Source of the DNA: Streptomyces albofaciens JCM 4342
Lineage (GTDB): Bacteria > Actinomycetota > Actinomycetes > Streptomycetales > Streptomycetaceae
Assembly: GCF_008634025.1 (NCBI RefSeq)
Contig: NZ_PDCM01000001.1
Span: forward strand, 3,256,501-3,320,500
Length of the DNA: 64,000 nucleotides
Direction: 5' to 3'
In this document: positions 8,242 through 15,852 of the stretch, in pieces
Numbering within the stretch: the stretch's first letter is position 1
Layout: every line of letters starts with the position of its first letter
Notes under the pieces: model-generated
What the model saw: the letters and a program-made list of their open reading frames with translations, nothing else
Databases searched by the model: none
Told to the model about the DNA's origin: nothing
Translations under genes and position numbers: made by a program

Positions 8242-8313
8242 TGGACGATACTGGGATTGAACCAGTGACCTCTTCCGTGTCAGGGAAGCGCTCTCCCGCT
8301 GAGCTAATCGTCC
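8242..8313 (-). tRNA. tRNA-Val(GAC), copy 1 of the operon
   Basis: 72 nt, acceptor GGACGAT/ATCGTCC, anticodon loop CTGACAC, discriminator A, no encoded CCA. It begins only 4 bases after the tRNA-Cys body, so the primary transcript must be processed between them. Confidence 0.95.
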
Positions 8314-8317
8314 TTGG

Positions 8318-8388
8318 AGGTGGAGACGGGATTTGAACCCGTGTAGACGGCTTTGCAGGCCGTTGCCTCGCCTCTCGGCCACTCCACC
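8318..8388 (-). tRNA. tRNA-Cys(GCA)
   Basis: 71-nt body: acceptor GGTGGAG/CTCCACC, anticodon loop CTGCAAA (GCA), T loop TTCAAAT. Unlike the other tRNAs of this operon, CCA is encoded directly after the discriminator T (8315-8317 on the minus strand). Confidence 0.95.
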
Positions 8389-8423
8389 AGGAGTGCGGGG
8401 GCTCGGGAAGATCCCCCACTTCG

Positions 8424-8496
<73 letters not shown>

Positions 8497-8570
8497 AGGT
8501 GCCTTTCCCGGACCAGATCCGGGGAGGAACCCCGTCTCCGTTTCGCTTCCGCGTCCCGGCGACGTGTTGA

Positions 8571-8598
8571 ACTCTAGCGGATTCCTGGGCCAGTACAA
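8571..8598 (-). promoter_or_regulatory. Promoter of the tRNA operon
   Basis: On the minus strand, TTGTAC (8593-8598) and TAGAGT (8571-8576) are separated by 16 bases. TAGAGT fits the streptomycete housekeeping -10 (TAGRRT), and it lies about 75 bases before tRNA-Gly. Confidence 0.65.
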
Positions 8599-8661
8599 AA
8601 ACGCGTTTGTGCAGCGTGCTGCGCTGCTCGCCCGATCGGGGCGGCCGGCGGGCCCCGGCCA

Positions 8662-8667
8662 TAGACT
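8662..8667 (+). promoter_or_regulatory. -10 element of a leaderless pabB transcript
   Basis: TAGACT ends 7 bases before the GTG of pabB, the spacing expected when transcription starts at the initiation codon. No Shine-Dalgarno sequence fits this GTG. No clear -35 is visible. Confidence 0.5.
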
Positions 8668-8674
8668 CGAAGGC

Positions 8675-9745
8675 GTGAACGACCTCCCCCCGCTGGCCCG
8701 ATTCGGCGGCCGTACAGCCACTGACCTGCGCGATGTCACCCGTGATCCGGAGGCCCTGGATTCGGCCGGCTGGTGGGCCGTCGTCGCCGACTACGAGGGG
8801 GGCGTGATCTGCGCGCGCTTCGGCGATGTGCGGGACACCGGGTCCGTGCCCCCGCCCGACCCCGCCCGCTGGCGGGGCCCGGCCCCCGGGGACTGGCGCA
8901 GTTCCCTGGACCGCGCCGCCTACACCGCGGGCGTACGGCGCATACGCGAGCACATCGCCGCCGGCGAGGTCTATCAGGTGAACCTCTGCCGCATTCTGAG
9001 CGCGCCGCTGCCGGATCCCGCGCGCGCGGACGTGGAAGCGCTGTCCGCCGTCCTGGCCCGCGGCAACCCGGCCCCGTACGCGGGCGTGGTCCGGCTCCCC
9101 GCACACGGCACCGAGGTCGCCACCGCCTCGCCGGAGCTGTTCCTGCGCCGCTACGGCCGCACGGTCGAGTCCGGCCCGATCAAGGGCACCGGCCGGGTCC
9201 CCGAGGACCTGCGCGACAAGGACCGGGCGGAGAACGTGATGATCGTGGACCTGGTCCGCAACGACCTCGGGCGGGTCTGCCGCACCGGCTCCGTCACCGT
9301 CCCCGCGCTGTGTGCGGTCGAGGCGCACCCGGGCCTGGTCCACCTCGTGTCCACCGTGCGCGGCGAGCTGGCGGCGGAGCACGAGAAGACGGGCTGGGCG
9401 GACCTCCTCGACGCCACCTTCCCGGCCGGTTCGATCACCGGGGCCCCCAAGCTCGCGTCCCAGCGGATCATCGAGGAGCTGGAGACCGCGCCGCGCGGCC
9501 CCTACTGCGGCGGCATCGGCTGGGTGGACGCCGACCGCGGCACCGGCGAGCTGGCCGTGGGCATCCGTACGTTCTGGATCGACCGCGCGGCCCCCGAGGG
9601 CCCGGTGCTGCGCTTCGGCGCCGGTGCCGGGATCACCTGGGGCTCGGATCCCGAGGGGGAGTGGGACGAGACCGAGCTGAAGGCCCGCCGGCTGCTGGAG
9701 GTAGCGTCGGGCCGGTACGAGCCGAGCGGAGGGAGGCGACCATGA
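8675..9745 (+). CDS. pabB: Aminodeoxychorismate synthase component I
   Basis: 356 residues of the chorismate-binding fold. It has GPIKGTGR (the Lys that attacks chorismate C2 in PabB enzymes), ENVMIVDLVRNDLGRVC, HLVSTVRGEL, FPAGSITGAPK and GPYCGGIGW. It converts chorismate and ammonia to 4-amino-4-deoxychorismate for folate. It is about 100 residues shorter than E. coli PabB at the N-terminus, so the N-terminal domain is reduced. No glutaminase (PabA) domain is fused. GTG 8675 was chosen because it follows a -10 sequence by 7 bases; the frame is open to 8564. It overlaps pabC by ATGA. Confidence 0.9.
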   Translation: MNDLPPLARFGGRTATDLRDVTRDPEALDSAGWWAVVADYEGGVICARFGDVRDTGSVPPPDPARWRGPAPGDWRSSLDRAAYTAGVRRIREHIAAGEVYQVNLCRILSAPLPDPARADVEALSAVLARGNPAPYAGVVRLPAHGTEVATASPELFLRRYGRTVESGPIKGTGRVPEDLRDKDRAENVMIVDLVRNDLGRVCRTGSVTVPALCAVEAHPGLVHLVSTVRGELAAEHEKTGWADLLDATFPAGSITGAPKLASQRIIEELETAPRGPYCGGIGWVDADRGTGELAVGIRTFWIDRAAPEGPVLRFGAGAGITWGSDPEGEWDETELKARRLLEVASGRYEPSGGRRP

Positions 9746-10566
9746 GGATGTGGCTCGACGGGGAGCTGCGCGACGCGGACGATGCCCGGGTCTCGGTCTT
9801 CGACCACGGCCTGACGGTCGGCGACGGCGTCTTCGAGACGCTGCGGACCATCAACGGCCGTGCCTTCGCCCTCACCCGCCACCTGGACCGGCTGGCCTCC
9901 TCCGCCCGCGGCCTGGGCCTGCCCGACCCCGACCTCGACGAGGTGCGGCGCGCCTGCGCGGCCGTCCTGGACGCCAACCCGGTGCCGCTCGGCCGGCTGC
10001 GCATCACCTACACCGGCGGCCTCGCGCCGCTCGGCTCGGACCGGGGCGAGGCGGGCCCCACCCTGCTCGTCGCGCTCAGCGAGTCCCCGCGCTACCCGGA
10101 CACCACCGCGGTCGTCACCGTCCCCTGGACGCGCAACGAGCGCGGCGCGCTGGCGGGCCTGAAGACCACGTCGTACGGGGAGAACGTCGTCGCGCTGGCC
10201 CGGGCCCGTGCGCAGGGCGCCTCCGAGGCGCTGTTCGGCAACACCGTCGGCCGGCTCTGCGAGGGCACCGGCTCCAACGTCTTCGTCGCCCTGGACGGCG
10301 TGCTGCACACCCCGCCGCTGTCCTCCGGCTGCCTGGCGGGCATCACCCGCGCCCTGACCGTCGAGTGGACCGGCGCCAAGGAGACCGATCTGCCGCTGGA
10401 CGTCCTGGAGTACGCCGACGAGGTCTTCCTGACCTCCACGCTGCGCGACGTCCAGGCCGTCACCCGCGTGGACGGGCGGCAACTGGGTGACGCGCCGGGC
10501 CCGTTGACCGCCGAGGCGATGCGGGTCTTCGCGGAGCGGGCCGCCGCCGACTTCGACCCGCGCTGA
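9742..10566 (+). CDS. pabC: Aminodeoxychorismate lyase, PLP fold type IV
   Basis: 274 residues of the branched-chain aminotransferase/ADC lyase family. VFDHGLTVGDGVFETLR is the N-terminal signature, the PLP Lys is in LKTTSYGENV, and CEGTGSNVF binds the cofactor phosphate. It releases pyruvate from aminodeoxychorismate to give 4-aminobenzoate, the step after PabB, to which it is coupled by a 4-nt overlap. gggagg lies 6 bases before the ATG. The family also holds D-amino acid and branched-chain aminotransferases; the pabB partner decides the call. Confidence 0.88.
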   Translation: MRMWLDGELRDADDARVSVFDHGLTVGDGVFETLRTINGRAFALTRHLDRLASSARGLGLPDPDLDEVRRACAAVLDANPVPLGRLRITYTGGLAPLGSDRGEAGPTLLVALSESPRYPDTTAVVTVPWTRNERGALAGLKTTSYGENVVALARARAQGASEALFGNTVGRLCEGTGSNVFVALDGVLHTPPLSSGCLAGITRALTVEWTGAKETDLPLDVLEYADEVFLTSTLRDVQAVTRVDGRQLGDAPGPLTAEAMRVFAERAAADFDPR

Positions 10567-10601
10567 TGACGGACGCCCGGGAAACCGGGTAGAAAGCCAG
10601 C

Positions 10602-11432
10602 GTGACCACTACGCTGCGCCCCGCCGGCCCCGAAGAGCGACGCGCCGACGGCGGCCGGGCCCGTACGTACGAAGTCTGTGTCAACAGCCGTCCGGTGGGC
10701 CGGATAAGCCTGACCACGGACGCCCGGCTGGGGCCGTCCGCCGGGCGCATCGCGGACCTGCGCATCGACGACCCCGACCGGCACCGCGGCCGCGGCACGG
10801 TCGCGGCCCTCGCCGCCGAAGAGGTGCTGCGCGGCTGGGGCTGCCGGCGGATCACGGTGGACGTGCCGGCCGACGCGGAGGCGGCCCTGCGGCTGGCCGC
10901 CGCCCTCGGGTACACGGAGCACAGCCGCCGGATGCGCAAGGAGCTGGCCGCCCGGCCCGGGCTCCCCGCGGGCAGCGCCGACCGGCCGATGGAGGCGGCG
11001 GAGTACCCGGCCTGGCTGGCCGCGGCGCACGCCGAGTACGTCGATGTGCAGGTCGCCCACGGCATGTCCCGCGCGCGGGCGGAGGAGCGGGCGACGCAGG
11101 ACCACGCGCGGCTGCTGCCGGACGGCCCGGCCAGCCCGCACCAGTCGCTGCGCGTGCTGGCCCACGAGGGCACGGACGTCGGCACCGTCTGGACCACGAC
11201 GTACGACCCGGCCCGGCCCGGCGGCTACGTCATGGACGTCCAGGTGGCGCCCGAGCACCGTGGGCGGGGCCACGGCCGTACGCTCATGCTCGTCGCCGAG
11301 CGGGAAGTCCTCGCGGCGGGCCGGGACGTGCTGGGGCTGACCGTCTTCGCCGACAACGCGCGGGCCCGCGGCCTGTACGAATCGCTGGGCTACCGGACCA
11401 CCGACCACTGCCTGCACAAACTGCTGCTGTGA
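10602..11432 (+). CDS. GNAT-family acetyltransferase with tandem domains
   Basis: 276 residues. The C-terminal half is a clear GNAT fold with the acetyl-CoA loop VQVAPEHRGRGHGRTL and the closing NARARGLYESLGYR. The N-terminal half repeats the pattern more weakly (RIDDPDRHRGRGTVAALA, then RLAAALGYTE), so it is probably a degenerate second GNAT domain, as in MshD-like proteins. Substrate unknown. The GTG start has no strong SD; TAGAAA ends 6 bases upstream, so a leaderless message is possible. Confidence 0.85.
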   Translation: MTTTLRPAGPEERRADGGRARTYEVCVNSRPVGRISLTTDARLGPSAGRIADLRIDDPDRHRGRGTVAALAAEEVLRGWGCRRITVDVPADAEAALRLAAALGYTEHSRRMRKELAARPGLPAGSADRPMEAAEYPAWLAAAHAEYVDVQVAHGMSRARAEERATQDHARLLPDGPASPHQSLRVLAHEGTDVGTVWTTTYDPARPGGYVMDVQVAPEHRGRGHGRTLMLVAEREVLAAGRDVLGLTVFADNARARGLYESLGYRTTDHCLHKLLL

Positions 11433-11437
11433 ACGGG

Positions 11438-11465
11438 CGCGGCCCGCCCGCCCCGGCGGGCCGCG
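11438..11465. terminator. Bidirectional terminator between convergent genes
   Basis: A perfect 11-bp stem (11438-11448 with 11455-11465) and 6-nt loop fill the gap between the GNAT gene and the convergent DsbA-like gene. Confidence 0.75.
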
Positions 11466-11990
11466 TCAGCCCTGCCCGGCCGACAGCCGCTCGATGATCT
11501 CCTCGACGCGCTCGCGCAGGCCCTCCTGGCTCTTGCTGCCGTCCAGCAGCTCCCCGCCGATTCCGTACGTGGGCGTGCCGGTCACCCCGATCGCCTTGCC
11601 CTCCGCCTGGTCCGCGTCGACGGCGAGCAGGTGGCGGCCGTCGATGAGCGCGGTGTCCATCTCCTCGGCGTCCAGCCCCAGTTCGCCGGCCACCTCGACG
11701 AGCAGCCGCTCGCCCTTGCCGCCGAGCTCTTCCGTACGGGCCAGGACGGCTTCCACGTACGGCCAGCCCCGGCCCTGCTCCGCGGCCTCCTCGGCGGCCT
11801 GGGCCGCGGCGTACGCGTGCGGGTGCTTGGCCAGCGGGAAGTGGCGCAGCCGGATGTCCAGCCGGTCCCCGTGGCGCTCGCGCAGGGCCCGCAGGTCGTC
11901 CAGCGCGGCGGTGCAGTCCGGGCACTGCAGCTCGCACCACACGTCGAGGACGACGGGGCGGGCCGGGCCGGAGGTCGTGGCGTCGTTCAT
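11466..11990 (-). CDS. DsbA/FrnE-like thiol oxidoreductase
   Basis: 174 residues with a thioredoxin-type fold: LDVWCELQCPDCTAALDDL carries the CxxC (CPDC) redox pair, a helical insert follows, and GVTGTPTYGIGG has the cis-Pro loop. There is no signal peptide, so it is probably cytosolic, closer to FrnE or 2-hydroxychromene-isomerase-like proteins than to exported DsbA. The ATG was chosen at the start of similarity; the open frame runs 79 codons further upstream without coding character. Confidence 0.8.
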   Translation of the reverse strand: MNDATTSGPARPVVLDVWCELQCPDCTAALDDLRALRERHGDRLDIRLRHFPLAKHPHAYAAAQAAEEAAEQGRGWPYVEAVLARTEELGGKGERLLVEVAGELGLDAEEMDTALIDGRHLLAVDADQAEGKAIGVTGTPTYGIGGELLDGSKSQEGLRERVEEIIERLSAGQG

Positions 11991-12177
11991 GGGGCCAGTC
12001 TCCCAGCAAGCGCCGCCGGGCCCGAACCGGGACCTGGGGAGGAGCCCGACCCCGAGATGTCCCTGAGCCCGTTCCCGATCGTGGCCCCGGGCGTCCGCGA
12101 CAGGGCAGGATGGAAGGAGGAACGGGGGCGTCGCCGTGTGCGCCGCGCCGTACGGAATCGACCGGCAGGAGGACCGG

Positions 12178-12630
12178 ATGCTGACCTCGACCGTCTGTGC
12201 CGCGGTGTCGGCGGCGGGCCTGGGCATCGCCGCGCTGACGGCCTACCGCAAGCGCTTCCTGGCCGCCACGCGCATCGCGGCGTTCTCCCTGGTGCCCGTG
12301 GGCCTGGTGATGACCGGGGTGATCGACTGGCTCACCGATGTGGTCTTCAAGCCCATGGTCTGGGCGGGATTCGGGGTGCTGGCCCTCTCCGTCGTCCTGT
12401 TCATGATCGCGAGGGTGGCCGAGCGGCACTCCCTCAAGGCCGGCGGCAGCCGCAAGGAGCGGCGGGCCGCGGCCCGGCAGCGGGGGTCCGCCGCGGTGGC
12501 GCCGGCGGCCTCCGCGCCGTCGCTCGGCGCGGGCGCCCCGGCGAAGCAGCCCGCGGCCCGGGACAAGGGCGGCGCGCCGCAGGAGGACTTCTCCGACATC
12601 GAGGCCATCCTGAAGAAGCACGGCATCTGA
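12178..12630 (+). CDS. Small integral membrane protein
   Basis: 150 residues. An N-terminal helix and two further hydrophobic helices (about 30-50 and 60-80, with FSLVPVGLVMTGV and WAGFGVLALSVVLFMI) are followed by a basic, Ala-rich tail ending in DFSDIEAILKKHGI. caggagg sits 5 bases before the ATG. Such proteins are sometimes labelled cellulose synthase in streptomycete annotation without evidence; I see no glycosyltransferase motif. Function unknown. Confidence 0.75.
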   Translation: MLTSTVCAAVSAAGLGIAALTAYRKRFLAATRIAAFSLVPVGLVMTGVIDWLTDVVFKPMVWAGFGVLALSVVLFMIARVAERHSLKAGGSRKERRAAARQRGSAAVAPAASAPSLGAGAPAKQPAARDKGGAPQEDFSDIEAILKKHGI

Positions 12631-12798
12631 GGGGCGTTGCCGCTGGTGCGGGCGCCTCCGGGGCCGTCGTGCGGCCCGCGCGGGTGACATCTCGGACACC
12701 GTAGCGATCACGCAAGTGCACGGGAAGGGGTGAACTCCCGGCGCCGGGGAGTGATCCGGCCGCCGCGGCGTGATCACCTGCGCCATCATCGGCGGGAG

Positions 12799-12972
12799 AT
12801 GAACGACGAGTGCGCCCTCCCCCGGGACCCCGCCGTCACACCGGCGGAACCCCCGTCCCCCGAACCGCGCGGCTGCCTTTACGCGCTGTCCCAGCCGCCG
12901 CTGATGCTCTTCCTCACCTTCATCGCCGTCCTCCTGCTCATCGGCGCCCTGCACGACCTCCTGTTGCTGTGA
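12799..12972 (+). CDS. Very small tail-anchored membrane protein (uncertain)
   Basis: 57 residues if read from the ATG: a polar, Pro-rich front and a strong hydrophobic helix at the C-terminus (LMLFLTFIAVLLLIGALHDL), ending in leucines. The frame is open back to 12730, and a GTG there follows gggaagg, so the start is uncertain. No family recognised. Confidence 0.5.
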   Translation: MNDECALPRDPAVTPAEPPSPEPRGCLYALSQPPLMLFLTFIAVLLLIGALHDLLLL

Positions 12973-12996
12973 GGCGGACGGGCCGGCGCGCCGGCG

Positions 12997-13563
12997 TCAG
13001 CGCGTGGCCTCCCGGCGGCGCGCCCGGTACGCGGCGACGTGCAGCCGGTTGCCGCACGTACGGCTGTCGCAGTAGCGGCGCGAGCGGTTGCGGGACAGGT
13101 CGACGAAGGCGAACCGGCAGTCCGGAGCCTCGCAGTGCCGCAGCCGCTCCCGTTCCCCGGCCACGACCAGGAAGGCCAGCGCCATCCCGCCGTCCGCCGC
13201 GAGGTGCTCGGCGACCGAGGCGCCCGGCGCGAAGTAGTGCACATGCCAGTCGTAGCCGTCGTGGTCGGTCAGCCGCGGGGTGGTGCCCGCCGCCGCGACC
13301 AGTTCGTTGAGCCGCTCGGCGGCCGTACGGTCGTCCGGCGCCGCGAAGACCTGCGCGAACTGCGTCCGCACCGACCGCACGGCCGCCAGGTCGCGCTCGT
13401 CGAGCGTGCCCACGTCGCTGATCGCGTTGCGCGCGACGAACGCCTGGAGCGCCGGCAGGCCGGTGAGGCTGTCCGGGGCGCCGGGGGTGTCGCCGTCCGG
13501 AGCGGTGTTCAACAGGTCGACGACCGCGTCGAGCGCGCACCGGGTGTCGTGGGTGATCATCAC
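12997..13563 (-). CDS. CGNR zinc-finger / ABATE-domain regulator-like protein
   Basis: 188 residues. The C-terminal 45 residues hold the CGNR zinc finger: HCEAPDCRFAFVDLSRNRSR then RYCDSRTCGNR, giving a C-x4-C and C-x4-C set and the name motif. The N-terminal 130 residues match the stress-associated ABATE domain found with it (LDAVVDLLNT near the start). The family is thought to contain transcription regulators. Start is the first of two ATGs 3 bases apart. It is adjacent to and codirectional with ssgB but separated from it by a hairpin. Confidence 0.85.
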   Translation of the reverse strand: MMITHDTRCALDAVVDLLNTAPDGDTPGAPDSLTGLPALQAFVARNAISDVGTLDERDLAAVRSVRTQFAQVFAAPDDRTAAERLNELVAAAGTTPRLTDHDGYDWHVHYFAPGASVAEHLAADGGMALAFLVVAGERERLRHCEAPDCRFAFVDLSRNRSRRYCDSRTCGNRLHVAAYRARRREATR

Positions 13564-13652
13564 GGGTTCGCTCCCTGGCCGGGCGGGGTCGGACGGCGCC
13601 GCCCCGGGGTCCTTGCCGAATGGTCGCCGACTCTAGCGCGTCCAACAAGCCT

Positions 13653-13691
13653 CGGCGCCGTCTCCGCGGTGGGTCCGCGGCTACGGCGCCG
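13653..13691. terminator. Hairpin between ssgB and the CGNR gene
   Basis: An outer 9-bp stem (13653-13661 with 13683-13691) and an inner 6-bp stem (ccgcgg on both sides) enclose a 5-nt loop. On the minus strand it lies about 110 bases downstream of ssgB and so should end that transcript. Confidence 0.55.
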
Positions 13692-13800
13692 GCTCGTGTC
13701 GTATGAACTTGTCGGGCCTGTCCCGTCGCCCCGAGTCGGACGGTGCAGGTGTGCGCGGTGCGGTGCGGTGATGGGCCGCGAGGGGCCGCTGCGCCGCCGT

Positions 13801-14214
13801 TCAGTTCTCCGCGAGGATGTGGGAGAGCTCCGTGTCGAGATCGAAGTGCCGGTGTTCCGTGCCTGGTGGCACCGCCGCGTCGGTCCGCTTCAGGAACGAC
13901 TCCAGGGCCCGTGCCGGGGCCTCCAGAAGGGCCTCGCCCTCCGGGGAGCTCAGGGCGATGCAGACGACGCCCTGTCCATGGCTCCGGGACGGCCATACGC
14001 GGACGTCTCCGGTGCCCGTGGGCCGGTGCAGGCCCTCGGCGAGGAGGTCGCGGGCGAAGACCCACTCGACGGTTTCCTCGGCTCCGGTGTGGAAGGTCGC
14101 GTGCACGGCATAGGGATCGGCCGTGTCATACCGCAGGCCCGCGGGTACAGGCAGTGACGACTCGCTCGACACAACGAGGCGCAGGTGCAGCTCGCAGCTG
14201 ACCGTGGTGTTCAT
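13801..14214 (-). CDS. ssgB: Sporulation-specific cell division protein SsgB
   Basis: 137 residues, the expected length for SsgB, and I recognise the sequence directly: it starts MNTTVSCELHLRLV and contains SRSHGQGVVCIALSSPEGEA and a C-terminal LDTELSHILAEN. SsgB is the SsgA-like protein that marks septum sites in aerial hyphae and recruits FtsZ; it is one of the most conserved proteins of morphologically complex actinobacteria. The ATG is the only sensible start; the frame upstream is non-coding. In S. coelicolor the gene depends on a stress sigma factor, and a candidate promoter is seen here. Confidence 0.97.
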   Translation of the reverse strand: MNTTVSCELHLRLVVSSESSLPVPAGLRYDTADPYAVHATFHTGAEETVEWVFARDLLAEGLHRPTGTGDVRVWPSRSHGQGVVCIALSSPEGEALLEAPARALESFLKRTDAAVPPGTEHRHFDLDTELSHILAEN

Positions 14215-14275
14215 AAGCGCCAGGGCCTTTCGCTCAGTGTGCGCTCGGGGATTCGCACGTCGGCGAAATCGACAT

Positions 14276-14299
14276 GCCACCTACGGTGCCGTTGTAAAC
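14276..14299 (-). promoter_or_regulatory. Candidate SigH-type promoter of ssgB
   Basis: On the minus strand GTTT (14296-14299) and GGTGGC (14276-14281) are 14 bases apart, resembling the GTTT / GGGTA pattern of SigB/SigH-group promoters, with a weak -10. It lies about 60 bases before the ATG. Support from literature is that ssgB is under SigH; the match itself is partial. Confidence 0.35.
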
Positions 14300-14404
14300 C
14301 CCTCTGAGGGTTTTGGGTGACTTCCGGTACCTCTTACGGCGGAGTTGCCGATCCTCCTGGACGGCCATTCCGGTGACCGGCTTCCGTCCGGTAGTTTTGG
14401 CCGC

Positions 14405-14869
14405 ATGAATACGGAGAGTAACGGGGGGGCGGGGATCGCCGACGCGGCGGCCCCGGCTGCGGAACCGGCCGCCGCGGGGGAGACTGCGAGCGTGGAACAG
14501 CGTCTCGGCTCGCGGGCGCCGCACTTCATCAGGCGCTCCCGCCCGCTGCACCTGAGCTGGCAGGTCGGCATCTTCATCGTCGGCCTGGCGGTGGTCGTCG
14601 GCGGCGTCATCATGCTGCCGCTCCCCGGTCCCGGCTGGCTGGTCATCTTCGCCGGCATGGCGATCTGGGCGACCGAGTTCGTCTGGGCGCAGCTGGTGCT
14701 GCGCTGGACCAAGCGCAAGGTCACCGAGGCCACACAGAAGGCGCTGGACCCCAAGGTGCGGCGCCGCAACATCATCCTGACCAGTGTCGGCGCGGTGATC
14801 ATCGTGGCCGGGCTGGCTCTCTACCTGTGGAAGTTCGGCTTCGTGCTGCCGTGGAACGCGGACCGCTGA
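14405..14869 (+). CDS. TIGR02611-type membrane protein
   Basis: 154 residues. A polar, Ala/Glu-rich N-terminus (1-45) is followed by two close hydrophobic segments (about 52-87, including LPLPGPGWLVIFAGMAIWAT) and a third near the C-terminus (IILTSVGAVIIVAGLALYLW). The GPGW turn and the basic WTKRKV segment are typical of this actinobacterial family of unknown role. No SD is present; TAGTTT ends 7 bases before the ATG, so a leaderless message is likely. It diverges from ssgB. Confidence 0.75.
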   Translation: MNTESNGGAGIADAAAPAAEPAAAGETASVEQRLGSRAPHFIRRSRPLHLSWQVGIFIVGLAVVVGGVIMLPLPGPGWLVIFAGMAIWATEFVWAQLVLRWTKRKVTEATQKALDPKVRRRNIILTSVGAVIIVAGLALYLWKFGFVLPWNADR

Positions 14870-14942
14870 CCGCGGTCCGGCGGCCCGGCCCCCAGGTGGT
14901 CATGAGACCCCTCCGACGTGCGGTAATGTTCTCTCTGCGCCC

Positions 14943-15014
14943 GGGCGATTAGCTCAGCGGGAGAGCGCTTCGTTCACACCGAAGAGGTCACTGGTTCGAA
15001 CCCAGTATCGCCCA
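14943..15014 (+). tRNA. tRNA-Val(CAC), first copy
   Basis: 72 nt: acceptor GGGCGAT/ATCGCCC, anticodon stem CTTCG/CGAAG around TTCACAC (anticodon CAC), T loop TTCGAAC, discriminator A, no encoded CCA. TAATGT at 14924-14929 may be its -10. Confidence 0.96.
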
Positions 15015-15022
15015 CACCGGCC

Positions 15023-15055
15023 GACGGCCCGGAGGTCCCCGACCTCCGGGCCGTC
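15023..15055 (+). terminator. Terminator after tRNA-Val
   Basis: A perfect 15-bp stem (15023-15037 with 15041-15055) with a CCC loop begins 8 bases after the tRNA. Confidence 0.8.
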
Positions 15056-15114
15056 TTGCGTGCGATCTCGCGGTTCCGCCCTCGCGGGCGCCGCCGGCGC
15101 GGCAGACTCGGGTC

Positions 15115-15576
15115 ATGCCCGAACGGCTGTACGCCCTGCACCGCTACCGGTTCCGCAGCGAGTGGCGCCTGTCCGCGCCGCCCACGGCGGTCTACGCCGT
15201 CCTGGAGGACGCCGAGACGTACCCGCGCTGGTGGCCCCAGGTGCGCCGGGTGGTCCCCGTCGACGAGCGCAGCGGCACCGCGTCCTTCCGGTCCCTGCTG
15301 CCGTACGTCCTGACCGTCACCGCCACCGCGGCGCGGCGCGACCCGGAGGCCGGGATCCTGGAGATCGCGATGTGCGGGGACCTGGAGGGCTTCGCGCGCT
15401 GGACGGTCGGCGCGGCCGGCGGCGGGACCCGGGCCGTCTTCGAGCAGGAGGTCGAGGTGCGCAAGCCGTCGATGCGCCGGCTCGCGCTGCCCGGGCGGCC
15501 GTTCTTCGTCGTCAACCATTCGCTGATGATGCGCGCCGGGCGCCGGGGCCTGGCCTCCTGGCTGGCCCGTGAATGA
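15115..15576 (+). CDS. SRPBCC (polyketide cyclase/START-like) protein
   Basis: 153 residues with the helix-grip pattern: WRLSAPPTAVYAVLEDAETY PRWWPQV near the N-terminus (small strand, helix, W-P), antiparallel strands such as LPYVLTVTATA and ILEIAMCGDLEG, and a long C-terminal helix (NHSLMMRAGRRGLASWLA). Such folds bind lipophilic ligands or act as cyclases; no ligand can be named. No SD is obvious before the ATG. It is enclosed by the two tRNA-Val(CAC) genes. Confidence 0.8.
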   Translation: MPERLYALHRYRFRSEWRLSAPPTAVYAVLEDAETYPRWWPQVRRVVPVDERSGTASFRSLLPYVLTVTATAARRDPEAGILEIAMCGDLEGFARWTVGAAGGGTRAVFEQEVEVRKPSMRRLALPGRPFFVVNHSLMMRAGRRGLASWLARE

Positions 15577-15636
15577 TCTCCGGGCCGGTGTTTCCGGGCC
15601 GGACGGCGCCGGAACGGGAACGCGGCGGCGGGGAAT

Positions 15637-15666
15637 TTGATGGAAAGGCGCGACGGCCTGTATTGT
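15637..15666 (+). promoter_or_regulatory. Candidate promoter of the second tRNA-Val(CAC)
   Basis: TTGATG (15637-15642) and TATTGT (15661-15666) are 18 bases apart in a patch richer in A and T than its surroundings, about 40 bases before the tRNA. Confidence 0.5.
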
Positions 15667-15706
15667 TCAGGTCGTTCGCGGGGGAAACTCCGGGGACGCG
15701 AAACCC

Positions 15707-15778
15707 GGGCGATTAGCTCAGTGGGAGAGCGCTTCGTTCACACCGAAGAGGTCACTGGTTCGAACCCAGTATCGCCCA
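15707..15778 (+). tRNA. tRNA-Val(CAC), second copy
   Basis: 72 nt, anticodon loop TTCACAC (CAC). It differs from the copy at 14943 by a single base in the D loop (AGTGGGA for AGCGGGA). No encoded CCA. Confidence 0.96.
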
Positions 15779-15784
15779 CCGGGA

Positions 15785-15822
15785 CCGAGGGCCGGGCTGC
15801 CAACAGGCGGCCCGGCCCTCGG
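15785..15822 (+). terminator. Terminator after the second tRNA-Val
   Basis: A stem of about 17 bp with one G-U pair (arms from 15785 and to 15822) and loop AACA starts 7 bases after the tRNA; it may also serve the convergent exonuclease gene. Confidence 0.8.
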
Positions 15823-15852
15823 CGTTGATGCGCGATGTACGGCGGACGCCGG

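Noticed and set aside
8571..8674. N-terminal extension of pabB from 8564
   Set aside because: It overlaps the tRNA promoter, has no SD and no similarity; the -10 at 8662 would lie inside it.
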